Shown here: in pieces, positions 27,632-36,762 of the stretch
Position numbering within the stretch: the first letter of the stretch is position 1
How the letters are laid out: each line of letters begins with the position of its first letter
Source: Streptomyces nymphaeiformis
GTDB taxonomy: Bacteria; Actinomycetota; Actinomycetes; Streptomycetales; Streptomycetaceae
Direction: 5' to 3'
NCBI RefSeq assembly: GCF_014203895.1
Contig: NZ_JACHJY010000004.1
Span: 694,360-758,359 of the forward strand
DNA length: 64,000 nt
Translations under genes and position numbers: made by a program
Notes under the pieces: model-generated
The model's database searches: none
Seen by the model: the letters and a program-made list of their open reading frames with translations, nothing else
Told to the model about the DNA's origin: nothing

Positions 27632-29950
27632 ATGTCCATTTTCAGTTCTGACCACGCCGTCATGCCCGAGAACGACGAGATCGTCGAGGCCGTAGAGGCC
27701 ACCGAGATCGTCGAGACCGAGACCGACATCACCGTCACCGACGAGGTCACCGACGCCGAGGCCCCCGCCGAGGAGCCCGCCGAGCCCACCATCACCTTCG
27801 GCGACCTCGGTCTGCCCGAGGGCGTCGTGCGGAAGCTCGCGCAGAACGGCGTCACCACCCCCTTCCCGATCCAGGCGGCGACCATCCCGGACGCCCTGGC
27901 CGGCAAGGACATCCTCGGCCGCGGCCGCACCGGCTCCGGCAAGACCCTCTCCTTCGGTCTGCCGCTGCTCGCCACCCTGGCGGACGGCCACACCGAGAAG
28001 AAGAAGCCCCGCGGCGTCATCCTCACCCCGACCCGTGAGCTCGCGATGCAGGTCGCGGACGCCCTCCAGCCCTACGGCGACGTGCTCGGCCTCAAGATGA
28101 AGGTCGTCTGCGGCGGTACGTCCATGGGCAACCAGATCTACGCCCTGGAGCGCGGCGTCGACATCCTCGTCGCCACCCCGGGCCGTCTGCGCGACATCAT
28201 CAACCGCGGCGCCTGCTCCCTGGAGCAGGTCCAGGTCGCCGTCCTCGACGAGGCCGACCAGATGGCCGACCTGGGCTTCCTGCCCGAGGTCACCGAGCTG
28301 CTCGACCAGGTTCCCGAGGGCGGCCAGCGTCTCCTCTTCTCCGCCACCCTGGAGAACGAGATCGACACCCTCGTCAAGCGCTACCTGGTGAACCCGATCA
28401 CGCACGAGGTCGACCCGTCCGCCGGCGCCGTCACCACGATGACCCACCACGTCCTCGTCGTGAAGCCGAAGGACAAGGCCCCGGTCACCGCCGCCATCGC
28501 CGCGCGCAAGGGCCGCACCATCATCTTCGTCCGCACCCAGCTGGGCGCGGACCGCATCGCCGAGCAGCTGCGCGACGCCGGTGTGAAGGCCGACGCCCTG
28601 CACGGCGGCATGACCCAGGGCGCCCGTACGCGCACCCTGGCCGACTTCAAGGACGGCTACGTCAACGCGCTCGTCGCGACCGACGTCGCCGCCCGAGGCA
28701 TCCACGTCGACGGCATCGACCTGGTCCTGAACGTGGACCCGGCCGGCGACCACAAGGACTACCTGCACCGCTCGGGCCGCACCGCCCGCGCCGGCCGCTC
28801 CGGTGTCGTGGTCTCCCTGGCCCTGCCGCACCAGCGCCGCCAGATCTTCCGTCTGATGGAGGACGCGGGCGTCGACGCCTCGCGCCACATCGTCGGCGGC
28901 GCCGGCGCGTTCGACCCGGAGGTCGCCGAGATCACCGGCGCCCGTTCGCTGACCGAGGTCCAGGCCGACTCCGCGAACAACTCGGCCAAGCAGGCCGAGC
29001 GCGAGGTCGTCGACCTGACGAAGCAGCTGGAGCGCCTCCAGCGCCGTGCCGTCGAGCTCCGCGAGGAGGCCGACCGCCTGGTGGCCCGCGCCGCCCGCGA
29101 GCGCGGTGAGGACCCGGAGGCCGCCGTCGCCGAGGTGACCGAGGCCGCCGAGGCCGAGGTCGCGGCCGCCGCCGTCGAGGCCGAGCGCGCCGCGAAGGCC
29201 GAGGAGCGCCGCGAGGAGCAGCGTTCGACCTACCGCGACGAGCGGGGCAACTTCGAGCGCCGTGACCGCGGTGACCGTGGCGGCTTCAACCGTGACGACC
29301 GCGGTGACCGCGGTGGCTTCCGCCGTGACGACCGTGGTGACCGTGGTGACCGGGGCGACCGTGGCGGCTTCCGTCGCGACGACCGTCCGTCCGGTGGTTT
29401 CCGTCGTGACGACCGTCCGTCGGGCGGCTTCAACCGCGATGACCGTGGCGGCCGTTCCTTCGAGCGTCGTGACAACGACCGTCCGTCCGGCGGCTTCCGC
29501 CGCGACGACCGCCCCTCGGGTGGTTTCCGTCGTGACGACCGTCCGTCCGGTGGCTTCAACCGCGACGACCGCGGCGGCCGTTCCTTCGAGCGTCGTGACA
29601 ACGACCGTCCGTCGGGCGGCTTCAACCGCGATGACCGTGGCGGCCGTTCCTTCGAGCGTCGTGACAACGACCGTCCGTCCGGCGGCTTCCGCCGCGACGA
29701 CCGCCCCTCGGGTGGTTTCCGTCGTGACGACCGTCCGTCCGGTGGCTTCAACCGCGACGACCGCGGCGGCCACCGTGGCAGCGACCGTCCGTTCAACCGC
29801 GACCGTCGCGACGACCGCCCCGCCGGCGGCTTCCGCTCGGGCGGCGACCGCCCGTACGGCCGTCGTGACGACCACCGCGGCAGCACCGGCTCGACCGGCG
29901 GCTCCTTCGGCCGCCGCGACGACAAGCCGCGCTGGAAGCGCAACGGCTGA
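27632..29950 (+). CDS. DEAD-box RNA helicase with repetitive Arg/Gly/Asp-rich tail
   Basis: The 772-residue protein has an acidic N-terminal extension, Q-motif TPFPIQ, Walker A GRTGSGKT (98-105), DEAD at 206-209, SAT, and motif VI HRSGRTARAG. A coiled, Ala/Glu-rich stretch (about residues 450-530) links the core to a tail of about 230 residues made of RDDRPSGGF and RSFERRDND units, an RNA-binding low-complexity region. Cold-shock or ribosome-assembly roles are usual for the family. The tail is encoded by repetitive DNA, including an exact 171-bp duplication. A UUCG hairpin terminates the gene. Confidence 0.95.
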   Translation: MSIFSSDHAVMPENDEIVEAVEATEIVETETDITVTDEVTDAEAPAEEPAEPTITFGDLGLPEGVVRKLAQNGVTTPFPIQAATIPDALAGKDILGRGRTGSGKTLSFGLPLLATLADGHTEKKKPRGVILTPTRELAMQVADALQPYGDVLGLKMKVVCGGTSMGNQIYALERGVDILVATPGRLRDIINRGACSLEQVQVAVLDEADQMADLGFLPEVTELLDQVPEGGQRLLFSATLENEIDTLVKRYLVNPITHEVDPSAGAVTTMTHHVLVVKPKDKAPVTAAIAARKGRTIIFVRTQLGADRIAEQLRDAGVKADALHGGMTQGARTRTLADFKDGYVNALVATDVAARGIHVDGIDLVLNVDPAGDHKDYLHRSGRTARAGRSGVVVSLALPHQRRQIFRLMEDAGVDASRHIVGGAGAFDPEVAEITGARSLTEVQADSANNSAKQAEREVVDLTKQLERLQRRAVELREEADRLVARAARERGEDPEAAVAEVTEAAEAEVAAAAVEAERAAKAEERREEQRSTYRDERGNFERRDRGDRGGFNRDDRGDRGGFRRDDRGDRGDRGDRGGFRRDDRPSGGFRRDDRPSGGFNRDDRGGRSFERRDNDRPSGGFRRDDRPSGGFRRDDRPSGGFNRDDRGGRSFERRDNDRPSGGFNRDDRGGRSFERRDNDRPSGGFRRDDRPSGGFRRDDRPSGGFNRDDRGGHRGSDRPFNRDRRDDRPAGGFRSGGDRPYGRRDDHRGSTGSTGGSFGRRDDKPRWKRNG
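29409..29771. repeat. 171-bp exact direct repeat in the helicase tail
   Basis: Bases 29409-29579 recur without mismatch at 29601-29771, offset by 192 bases (64 codons), so the frame is kept. Shorter related units flank both copies. Recombination between them would change tail length in frame. Confidence 0.95.
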
Positions 29951-29968
29951 TCTCGCCTGAAAGCCTGA

Positions 29969-30016
29969 CCAGGGCCCGTACGACACTTCGGTGTCGTGCG
30001 GGCCCTGGCCGTTTTT
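29969..30016 (+). terminator. Helicase terminator with UUCG tetraloop
   Basis: An 18-bp stem with one G-T wobble (CCAGGGCCCGTACGACAC) closes a TTCG tetraloop and is followed by a run of six Ts at 30011-30016. This is a strong intrinsic terminator. Confidence 0.95.
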
Positions 30017-30181
30017 TGAACAGGTTCGGAATTCGCTTCCGCCGCCCGTGGGGCCGCTGTTACTGTCGCCCTACTCGCACGGGGGGTTCGAGCAAGGACG
30101 GGGCACGCGTGCGCGCGTTGCCGACCGCGGCACGGGATGCCGCGTCTCCTCCGTGCGCCCCTTCGCACCCATGGAGACGAC

Positions 30182-32227
30182 GTGAACCACCACGCTCGGC
30201 CCCGGCGGGCCACTCTTCGCCGTGTTCTCGGTACCACCCTCATACCCGTGGTGGCCCTCGGAGTCGCCGCGACCAGTGCTCCCGCTGCCTTCGCCGCGCC
30301 GACCGCCCTGACCGCCGCCGCGCCCGTGGCCCTCGACCCGTGGGCGGCGTCCGTACCGCTGTCGGACGGCACGGCGGACGACGGTGTGCTCGACCTCCGA
30401 ACGGCCGGGAACGGCGCGGTCGTCGCCCTCACCTACAAGGCGAACGGCGACCAGAGCGTCTATGAGATCAGGACGACGGTGCGGCCGGCGGGCAGCACCG
30501 CCTGGGGGGCGTCGCAGCTCCTCGCCACGACCGCCGGCTACCCCCAGGACGCCCAGCTGGTCGTCTCCGCGGACGGTTCGGTCGCCGCGGTGTGGTCGGG
30601 GGGCGGGCCGTGGGCGGCGGGTGACACCTTCCGGATGTCCGTGCTCGAAGCCGGCGCCACGACCTGGTCCGCCGTCGCCGACGTCCCGGCGCCGGGCGCC
30701 CACGGCATCAAGGTCGCCGGCTCCCCGTCCGGCAGGCTGGTGGCGGCGTGGACGAAGACGTCCGGTCGTACGAGCGCCGTGTACACGTCGATCCGTACGG
30801 CGCCCGGCCAGGCCTGGTCGGACCCCGTCAGGCTGAGCGAGGACCTGCCGGGCCTCGAGCTGGTGTCCGGGGCGGAGCTCTCCGTCTCGCCGCAGGGCAC
30901 GGCGACCGTGGCCTTCGCCCAGTACGGCGCCGAGAAGGGCGAGATCAAGGTCGCCGACCTGGCCGCCGACGGCACGGGCTGGACCACGCCGGTCACCGTG
31001 TCGAACCCGGCGTCCTACGTCAACAACCCCACCCTCGCGGGCGGTCAGGACGGCAGCGTCGCGCTGGTCTGGTCGGACCGGGGGACCCCGGGCGGCGCCG
31101 AGGCGGTCCAGGTGTTCGCCCGACGTCCGGCCGGCGGCGACCGATGGGGGAACGGAGGCCCGGCGAACGGCTTCGCGACCGGTGCCTGGCGGCAGGTCGC
31201 CGTCGGCCCCGAGGGCGACGTCACCCTGCTGGGGGTCACCTACGCCGAACCCGCCGGGTACAGCGCCGTGACCACCACCTGGACCGCGGCGACGGGCAGC
31301 TGGTCCCCCGTGAAGGCCCTCTCCACGGGCTACGTCCAGGACGACCAGTTCGACCTCGCGGTCGGTCCCGACGGCAGCGCGCACGCCGTCTGGACGCAGG
31401 GCGTCGGCAGCTACCGGAAGGTGATGACGTCCTCCCGGGTGAACGGCGCATGGTCCGCGGCCCCCACGCCGCTGAGCACGAACACCGAGGGATACGCCCT
31501 CGGCCAGGTGACCGTCGACGCGACCGGCCGGCCCGTCGCCGCCTGGGAGCAGACCGCCGGAACCTCCCTCCAGCTGCGGGCCGCCACCACCGCCCCCGCC
31601 CCCGTCAAGCCGCTGCCCGCCTGGCGGGACGTCAGCGGCGACGGCAAGGGCGACCTGTTCGGCCTCACCTCCGCGGGGGCGCTGACCGTGCGGACGGGGA
31701 CCGGTACCGGCGGTCTCGGCACCGGCGCCTCGGCGACCGGCTGGCCCGCGACCTCGACGGTCGTCCCGTTCGGCGACCTCTCGGGCGACCGCTGCAACGA
31801 CCTCCTGGTCCGGGACGCCTCCGGCGTGCTGACCCGGTACGACGGCGACTGCGGCAAGGCCTTCGCGCCGAGCGGGGCGAAGCGGACGATCGGCGGCGGC
31901 TGGCAGGTCTACAACAGCCTCATCGCGCCCGGCGACCTGACGGGAGACGGCCGGACCGACCTCCTCGCCCGTACGCCGTCCGGCGAGCTGTGGCTGTACG
32001 CCGACGACACCACCGGCAAGTTCAAGCCGCGGGTGAAGGTCGGCGGCGGCTGGCAGATCTACAACACGGTCGTCGGCGTCGGCGACCTCAACGGCGACAA
32101 GGCCGGCGACCTGCTCGCCCGCGACGCGGCCGGCGTGCTGTGGCGGTACACCGGGACCGGCACGGGCCTCTTCGCCGCCCGGGCGAAGATCGGCGGCGGC
32201 TGGCAGATGTACAAGACCCTGTCCTGA
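30182..32227 (+). CDS. Secreted FG-GAP/VCBS repeat protein
   Basis: The 681-residue exported protein has a long basic signal peptide with hydrophobic core LIPVVALGVAATSAPAAFA and probable cleavage after AFA. Residues 40-475 form repeated beta-rich units (for example VVSADGSVAAVWSGG, DGSVALVWSDRG) suggesting a propeller. The last 200 residues contain FG-GAP/VCBS calcium-binding-type repeats: DVSGDGKGDLFG, DLSGDRCNDLLV, DLTGDGRTDLLA and DLNGDKAGDLLA. The GTG at 30182 has GGAG five bases before it. A role in adhesion or carbohydrate binding is plausible; no catalytic domain is seen. Confidence 0.85.
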   Translation: MNHHARPRRATLRRVLGTTLIPVVALGVAATSAPAAFAAPTALTAAAPVALDPWAASVPLSDGTADDGVLDLRTAGNGAVVALTYKANGDQSVYEIRTTVRPAGSTAWGASQLLATTAGYPQDAQLVVSADGSVAAVWSGGGPWAAGDTFRMSVLEAGATTWSAVADVPAPGAHGIKVAGSPSGRLVAAWTKTSGRTSAVYTSIRTAPGQAWSDPVRLSEDLPGLELVSGAELSVSPQGTATVAFAQYGAEKGEIKVADLAADGTGWTTPVTVSNPASYVNNPTLAGGQDGSVALVWSDRGTPGGAEAVQVFARRPAGGDRWGNGGPANGFATGAWRQVAVGPEGDVTLLGVTYAEPAGYSAVTTTWTAATGSWSPVKALSTGYVQDDQFDLAVGPDGSAHAVWTQGVGSYRKVMTSSRVNGAWSAAPTPLSTNTEGYALGQVTVDATGRPVAAWEQTAGTSLQLRAATTAPAPVKPLPAWRDVSGDGKGDLFGLTSAGALTVRTGTGTGGLGTGASATGWPATSTVVPFGDLSGDRCNDLLVRDASGVLTRYDGDCGKAFAPSGAKRTIGGGWQVYNSLIAPGDLTGDGRTDLLARTPSGELWLYADDTTGKFKPRVKVGGGWQIYNTVVGVGDLNGDKAGDLLARDAAGVLWRYTGTGTGLFAARAKIGGGWQMYKTLS

Positions 32228-32241
32228 CCGGCGACCGACCG

Positions 32242-32266
32242 GGGCCCGGCCACCACGGCCGGGCCC
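32242..32266. terminator. Hairpin after the FG-GAP protein gene
   Basis: A 10-bp stem GGGCCCGGCC with a five-base loop lies 14 bases after the stop codon. It lacks a U-tract. Confidence 0.7.
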
Positions 32267-32342
32267 GCGGCGCGGCCGGTGTCGGATACCCGATCGGTTC
32301 CGGGGCCCTCTCGGGCTATGCTGCTCGGGTGTGCTTGTCCAC

Positions 32343-32415
32343 GGGCCGTTAGCTCAATTGGCAGAGCAGTGGACTTTTAATCCATTGGTTGTGGGTTCGA
32401 GTCCCACACGGCCTA
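32343..32415 (+). tRNA. tRNA-Lys (anticodon TTT)
   Basis: The 73-nt plus-strand gene has acceptor GGGCCGT/ACGGCCT, anticodon loop CTTTTAA and T-loop TTCGAGT. It stands alone between two hairpins. Confidence 0.97.
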
Positions 32416-32455
32416 CCGAGCGGTGGGGGAGGGGAGACCCTCCTGCCCGCCGCGG

Positions 32456-32489
32456 AGCGCCCCGACCGGTTTGTTCCGGTCGGGGCGCT
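32456..32489 (+). terminator. Hairpin terminator of tRNA-Lys
   Basis: A 14-bp stem (AGCGCCCCGACCGG) with loop TTTGTT lies 40 bases after tRNA-Lys. Confidence 0.8.
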
Positions 32490-32695
32490 TCGTCGTTCGG
32501 GGGCAAAGCCGCCCGGTGCGGGTGGCCGTGACGGTCCGTTCGGAGCGGGTCGCCCTTTCCTGAGAACCTTCCGGGGCTTCCCGCTGTCTTGTTCCCGGGG
32601 GCCTGTGAGGGGCTCCGTCCTCCGAACGGGTCCGTCCCGGGGGCGGCGGTGGGGAGCGTGGGGAAGCGTGGACGCGGAGTGTGGAGGTGGGGTCG

Positions 32696-34057
32696 GTGAC
32701 GGCGAGCGGTTCCGGTGATCCGGCGGGGGAGGCCCAGCGGCTGGCCCGTTACGCGCTGGTCGCCATGGGGGGTGCGGGCGCTGCCCTGCTGACCGCCCTC
32801 GGCAGCGGGCTGCTGATCCTGCTGAGCGGGGTCGTGGGGCTCGCCGCAACGGCCGCGGGCGTCTGGTGGTTCCTCGCGCACCGGGGGACCCTGCGGATGC
32901 TCGGGGCGGCGCTCGCGGTGGCCGCGCCCCTGGTGACGCTGAGCCTGTACGTCGCCTGGGGCGTCTGGGTGAACGCCCTCGTGGCCCTGGGACTGTGGGG
33001 CTTGGCGCTGTCCTTCGCGCGGGCCGCCCTGCGCCGCCCGGAGGACGAGCGGGACGCGCTGATGCGGGGCGTACCGGCCGCCCCGCCCCGCCGGCCCGTC
33101 CTGATCATGAACCCGAAGTCGGGTGGCGGGAAGGTCGAGCGGTTCCGGCTCGTCGAGCGGGCGGAGGCGCTCGGCGCCCGGGTGATCCTGCTCGATCCGT
33201 CGAAGCCGGCCGATGTCGCCGGGCTCGCGCGCGAGGCCGTGGCCGGGGGCGCCGATCTGCTCGGCGTGGCCGGCGGCGACGGCACCCAGGCCCTGGTGGC
33301 CGAGGTCGCCGCCGAGCACGGCCTGCCGTTCCTGGTCGTGTCGGCAGGCACCCGCAACCACTTCGCCATGGACCTGGGCCTCGACCGCACCGACCCGTCC
33401 CGCTGCCTCGACGCGCTGCGCGACGGCGAGGAGCTCCGGGTCGACCTCGGCGACGTCGCCGGGCGACCCTTCGTCAACACCGTCTCCTTCGGGGTGTACG
33501 CGGACGTGGTCCAGCGCCCCGAGTACCGCGACGCCAAGGCCGGCACCGCGCTCGACGTCCTGCCCGATCTGCTCCAGGGCGGCGAGGGCGACCGTCTCGA
33601 CGCGCTCGCCGACTCCACCCCGCTCTTCGGGCAGCAGGCGCTCCTCGTCAGCAACAACCCGTACGCGGCGCCCGATCCGCTCGGTGCGGTCACCGCCCGC
33701 AGGACCCGCCTCGACGGGGGTGAGCTCGGGGTGATCGGCATACGGGTGGACGGGGCCGCCCAGGCGGCCGAACTGGCCGTCCTCGGCACGCAGGCGACCG
33801 GCCTGAACGTCCTGACGGCCCGTAGGGTGGAGGTCGGGGACGGCACGGGCGCCGCGATCTCCGTCGCCGTGGACGGCGAGGCGCTGACCCTGCCCACGCC
33901 CGTCGTCTGCACCCTCCGGCCCCGCGCCCTGCGGGTCCTCGTGCCCCGCACCCGTCCGGGGTCGCCGGTGCCCCCGCCGCGCCTGGACTGGCGGCGCCTG
34001 ACCCGGCTGGCGTTCCCCGAGGAGCCGGACCGGAGAGCCTCCCGGGACTCGCCGTGA
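32696..34057 (+). CDS. Diacylglycerol/sphingosine-kinase-like lipid kinase with membrane N-terminus
   Basis: The 453-residue protein has three or four hydrophobic spans in residues 22-110 followed by a DAGK catalytic domain: the phosphate-binding NPKSGGGK at 139-146, GGDGT at 193-197, and SAGTRNHFAMDLGL further on. The C-terminal beta domain ends with a basic tail. Such enzymes phosphorylate lipid hydroxyls; the exact lipid is unknown. GGAGG precedes the GTG at 32696 by eight bases. The next gene is a PAP2 phosphatase, so a kinase and a phosphatase for membrane lipids are adjacent. Confidence 0.9.
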   Translation: MTASGSGDPAGEAQRLARYALVAMGGAGAALLTALGSGLLILLSGVVGLAATAAGVWWFLAHRGTLRMLGAALAVAAPLVTLSLYVAWGVWVNALVALGLWGLALSFARAALRRPEDERDALMRGVPAAPPRRPVLIMNPKSGGGKVERFRLVERAEALGARVILLDPSKPADVAGLAREAVAGGADLLGVAGGDGTQALVAEVAAEHGLPFLVVSAGTRNHFAMDLGLDRTDPSRCLDALRDGEELRVDLGDVAGRPFVNTVSFGVYADVVQRPEYRDAKAGTALDVLPDLLQGGEGDRLDALADSTPLFGQQALLVSNNPYAAPDPLGAVTARRTRLDGGELGVIGIRVDGAAQAAELAVLGTQATGLNVLTARRVEVGDGTGAAISVAVDGEALTLPTPVVCTLRPRALRVLVPRTRPGSPVPPPRLDWRRLTRLAFPEEPDRRASRDSP

Positions 34058-34060
34058 GCC

Positions 34061-34102
34061 CCCGTACGCCTTGAACTCCCGTACGCCTTGAACTCCCGTA
34101 CC
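34061..34102. repeat. 17-bp tandem repeat between the kinase and PAP2 genes
   Basis: The unit CCCGTACGCCTTGAACT occurs twice perfectly (34061-34077, 34078-34094), followed by a partial third copy. It starts four bases after the stop codon of the lipid kinase gene. Confidence 0.9.
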
Positions 34103-34125
34103 ACCCACCCCGCTAGGAGCGGCGC

Positions 34126-34710
34126 ATGACCACCGACACGACGACGCCCGGGACGCTCCGGGCGATGACGCACGATCTCCGGGCCGTCGACGGGGCCGTC
34201 TACGCCGCCGTGGCCGCCACCCCCACGCCCACGCTCGACACCGCGCTCCGCCGGCTGTCCACGGCGGCGAACCACTCCAAGATCTCGTTCACGGTCGCGG
34301 CCGCGCTCGCGCTCGTGCCGGGCCGGCCGCGGCGGGCCGCGCTCGCCGGGTTCGGGGCGATCGCGGTGGCCTCGGCCTCGGCGAACCTCCTGGGCAAGCG
34401 GCTGGTCCGCAGGCCGCGGCCGGACCGGGAGGCGGCCCGCGTGGTGGTGAGCCGCCATGTGCCCATGCCGGACTCGGCGTCGTTCCCCTCCGGGCACACC
34501 GCGTCGGCGGTGGCCTTCGCCACCGCCGTCGGGGCGGTGCTGCCGCCCGCCGCGCTGCCCCTCGCGGCCCTGGCGTGGACCGTCGGGTACTCCAGGGTCC
34601 ACACGGGCGTCCACTATCCGGGTGACGTCGTCGCGGGCGCCTTCCTCGGCCTCGCGAGCGCGGGCGTCTCGGTGGCGGTCACGAACCGGATCGCCGCCGG
34701 ACGCCCCTGA
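34126..34710 (+). CDS. PAP2-family phosphatase
   Basis: The 194-residue membrane protein carries the three PAP2 motifs: KRLVRRPRP (KxxxxxxRP type), PSGH in SASFPSGHTAS, and SRVHTGVHYPGD with the catalytic histidine. Several hydrophobic segments surround them. Enzymes of this family remove phosphate from lipid phosphates such as phosphatidate or undecaprenyl pyrophosphate. It follows the lipid kinase gene by 68 bases in the same direction. Confidence 0.93.
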   Translation: MTTDTTTPGTLRAMTHDLRAVDGAVYAAVAATPTPTLDTALRRLSTAANHSKISFTVAAALALVPGRPRRAALAGFGAIAVASASANLLGKRLVRRPRPDREAARVVVSRHVPMPDSASFPSGHTASAVAFATAVGAVLPPAALPLAALAWTVGYSRVHTGVHYPGDVVAGAFLGLASAGVSVAVTNRIAAGRP

Positions 34711-34867
34711 CCCGGACTCTGTCCGCGGTCGCCGGCTGCGGGGGCCGGCAGCCAGCGAGCCGCCTGCTTCGGGCAGGGCGGGCGTTCCTTCCGTACGTAC
34801 GGGGTGAGGCCGCCGCCGTCGTCGGGGGCGAGGCCCCGCGTGCGGTGATCACGCGGCGGCCGCGGCC

Positions 34868-35806
34868 TCAGTACGTCGCGAGGGCCAGGTCCTCCTCCGT
34901 GAGGCCGAGGGCGGCGATGCGCTCCGGGTCCGCCAGGACGTGCAGCGCGACGATCCGGTCCCCGGAGATCGTGAACGTCATGAGCGAGCCCGGGCGGCCG
35001 TTGACCACCGACAGGACCGCGGGCTGGCCGTTGGCCACGAGCGCCAGCGAGCCCTTGCGGAACTTCGCGTACATGACGGCCTGCGACATGACGGCCTCGG
35101 CGCCCCGGACGACCTGGGAGAGGGCCGCGAGGGTCCGGCCGCCGTCCGCGCGCAGCACCACGTCCGGGTCGAGGACGGTGAGCAGCCCCTCGAAGTCGCC
35201 GCCGTTCGCCGCGGCGAGGAAGGCGTCGGCGATCTCCCGCTGCCGCCGCACGTCGGGACCGGGGGCCGGGGTGGCGTCCTGCACCCGGCGGCGGGCGCGG
35301 CTGGCGAGCTGGCGGGTCGCCGCCGGGGTGCGGTCCACGATCTTCGCGATCTCGTCGAAGGAGACGGCGAACATGTCGTGCAGCACGAACGCGAGCCGCT
35401 CCGCCGGCCCCAGGGTGTCCAGGACGACGAGGAGCGCGAGCCCGACGGACTCGGTGAGCTCGGCCGCCTGCTCCGGGGCGGTGGTGTCGGCGACCCGGAC
35501 GATCGGATCGGGGACGTAGTACTCCAGCGGGTCCTCGCGGCGCGAGGCGCGCGAGCGCAGCATGTCCAGGCACACGCGGCCGACGACGGTGGTCAGCCAG
35601 CCGCTGAGGTTCTCCACGCCGCTGACGTCGCTGCGGCTGAGCTTGAACCAGGCCTCCTGGACGGCGTCCTCGGCCTCGCTGACCGAGCCCAGCATCCGGT
35701 AGGCGACCGCCCGCAGATGGCCGCGGTCGGCGTCGAAGCGCCGGGCCAGGAATTCCTTGTCGGCGCCTTCGAGGGCTTTCCGGCCGACTTCGTTCTCGTG
35801 GTCCAC
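34868..35806 (-). CDS. ECF41-type sigma factor with SnoaL-like C-terminal domain (SigJ-like)
   Basis: The 312-residue protein has sigma region 2 (LRAVAYRMLGSVSEAEDAVQ), region 4 near residue 135-185 (LGPAERLAFVLHDMF, then FDEIAKIVDRTPAATRQL) and a C-terminal SnoaL-like domain. In ECF41 sigma factors this extension, rather than a separate anti-sigma factor, controls activity. Usual neighbours are carboxymuconolactone decarboxylases or oxidoreductases; none is next to it here. I chose the GTG at 35806 with GGGGAG eight bases upstream, since an ATG ten codons earlier has no ribosome site. It is divergent from the rhodanese gene. Confidence 0.93.
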   Translation of the reverse strand: MDHENEVGRKALEGADKEFLARRFDADRGHLRAVAYRMLGSVSEAEDAVQEAWFKLSRSDVSGVENLSGWLTTVVGRVCLDMLRSRASRREDPLEYYVPDPIVRVADTTAPEQAAELTESVGLALLVVLDTLGPAERLAFVLHDMFAVSFDEIAKIVDRTPAATRQLASRARRRVQDATPAPGPDVRRQREIADAFLAAANGGDFEGLLTVLDPDVVLRADGGRTLAALSQVVRGAEAVMSQAVMYAKFRKGSLALVANGQPAVLSVVNGRPGSLMTFTISGDRIVALHVLADPERIAALGLTEEDLALATY

Positions 35807-36033
35807 TCGTCGATCTCCCCGTTCGCGTCCCGTCATGTCGTCATGACGGATGAAATCCCGCCGATGTGACGCGTCGGGTGACGCGGACGCCGGCGGCGGA
35901 ACCGGGCCGCGGGGTCCCGCAGAGTGAGATCCCCGCCGCCTCGTGGTGAACGCCCGGGATTCCCCGGCCGAAGCCCCCGACCACCGTGGATCCTCACTTC
36001 AGCACGGTGATCTTCGTCCGTAGATTGATCACC

Positions 36034-36528
36034 ATGACGACGACGACGCCGCAGGTCAACCCCGTACTTCGCACCCCGCCGGCCTCCCCCGCCGCGGCGG
36101 CCGCCTACTTCTCCGCCAGCCTCGCGTTCCACGCCGACGTCTCCGACGTGGCGTCCGCGCTGGCCACCGCCGCCGCCGAGGGCGCCGACCCCGGTTTCGT
36201 GGTGATCGACTCCCGGTCCACCGCCTCCTGGGACCAGGGCCACGTCCCCGGCGCGGTCCACCTGCCGACCGCGCTCATCCCCGAGCAGGCCGAGCAGCTG
36301 CTCGACAGGTCCGTCCCGGTCGTCACGTACTGCTGGGGCCCCGGCTGCAACGGCGCCACGCGCGCCGCGCTGGCCCTCGCCGAGCTGGGCTTCCAGGTGA
36401 AGGAGATGCTCGGCGGCTTCGAGTACTGGGTGCGCGAGGGCTTCGCGTACGAGACCTGGGAGGGGCCCGCGGAGAAGGCCGCCGACCCGCTGACCGCGCC
36501 CGTCGACTCCGACGACTGCGGGTGCTGA
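36034..36528 (+). CDS. Rhodanese-domain sulfurtransferase
   Basis: The 164-residue single-domain rhodanese has VVIDSRSTASWDQGHVPGAV at residues 56-75 and the active-site Cys100 in VVTYCWGPGCNG, a longer and Gly/Pro-containing loop compared with the classic CRxGxR. It ends with DDCGC, giving two more cysteines. The ATG at 36034 lacks a ribosome site, but a TAGATT hexamer ends seven bases before it, so a leaderless transcript is plausible. It is divergent from the ECF41 sigma gene and precedes the initiator tRNA. Confidence 0.88.
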   Translation: MTTTTPQVNPVLRTPPASPAAAAAYFSASLAFHADVSDVASALATAAAEGADPGFVVIDSRSTASWDQGHVPGAVHLPTALIPEQAEQLLDRSVPVVTYCWGPGCNGATRAALALAELGFQVKEMLGGFEYWVREGFAYETWEGPAEKAADPLTAPVDSDDCGC

Positions 36529-36580
36529 GGAAACCGATTTCGTGATCGCCCCGGTCATGCCGTAGAGTCGGGTTCACCGA

Positions 36581-36654
36581 CGCGGGGTGGAGCAGCTCGG
36601 TAGCTCGCTGGGCTCATAACCCAGAGGTCGCAGGTTCAAATCCTGTCCCCGCTA
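36581..36654 (+). tRNA. Initiator tRNA-fMet (anticodon CAT)
   Basis: The 74-nt gene has the initiator hallmarks: an unpaired position 1-72 (C1 against U72) and the GGG/CCC run in the anticodon stem around loop CTCATAA. The rest of the fold is standard. Confidence 0.97.
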
Positions 36655-36665
36655 CTCAGTAGCAA

Positions 36666-36702
36666 CGAAGGCCCGGATCCAGTCACTGGATCCGGGCCTT
36701 CG
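36666..36702 (+). terminator. Hairpin terminator of tRNA-fMet
   Basis: A perfect 17-bp stem (CGAAGGCCCGGATCCAG) with a three-base loop lies 11 bases after the tRNA. Confidence 0.88.
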
Positions 36703-36723
36703 TCGTGTTCCCGGAAAACGCCG

Positions 36724-36762
36724 CTTGACCTTTACGCAACGTCAAGATCTAGCGTTCTCGGC
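36724..36762 (+). promoter_or_regulatory. MerR-type operator and leaderless promoter of the TipA-like gene
   Basis: The dyad CTTGAC-N11-GTCAAG (36724-36746) overlaps the -35 TTGACC (36725-36730). The best -10 is TAGCGT at 36750-36755, giving a 19-base spacer, the long spacing typical of MerR-activated promoters. Transcription would start at about the A of the ATG at 36763, so the message would be leaderless. Confidence 0.75.

Noticed and set aside
29230..29880. Possible CRISPR array because of regularly spaced repeats
   Set aside because: The repeats are in frame, of variable length, have no unique spacers and encode the helicase tail. No cas genes are present.
27581..29986. 801-codon minus-strand frame opposite the DEAD-box helicase with TTV-type repeats
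   Set aside because: The repeats simply mirror the RDDRPSGGF-coding repeats of the helicase tail.
36034..36528. Rhodanese starting at ATG 35986
   Set aside because: The 16 extra residues are unlike the family, overlap the probable -10 hexamer, and have no ribosome site.
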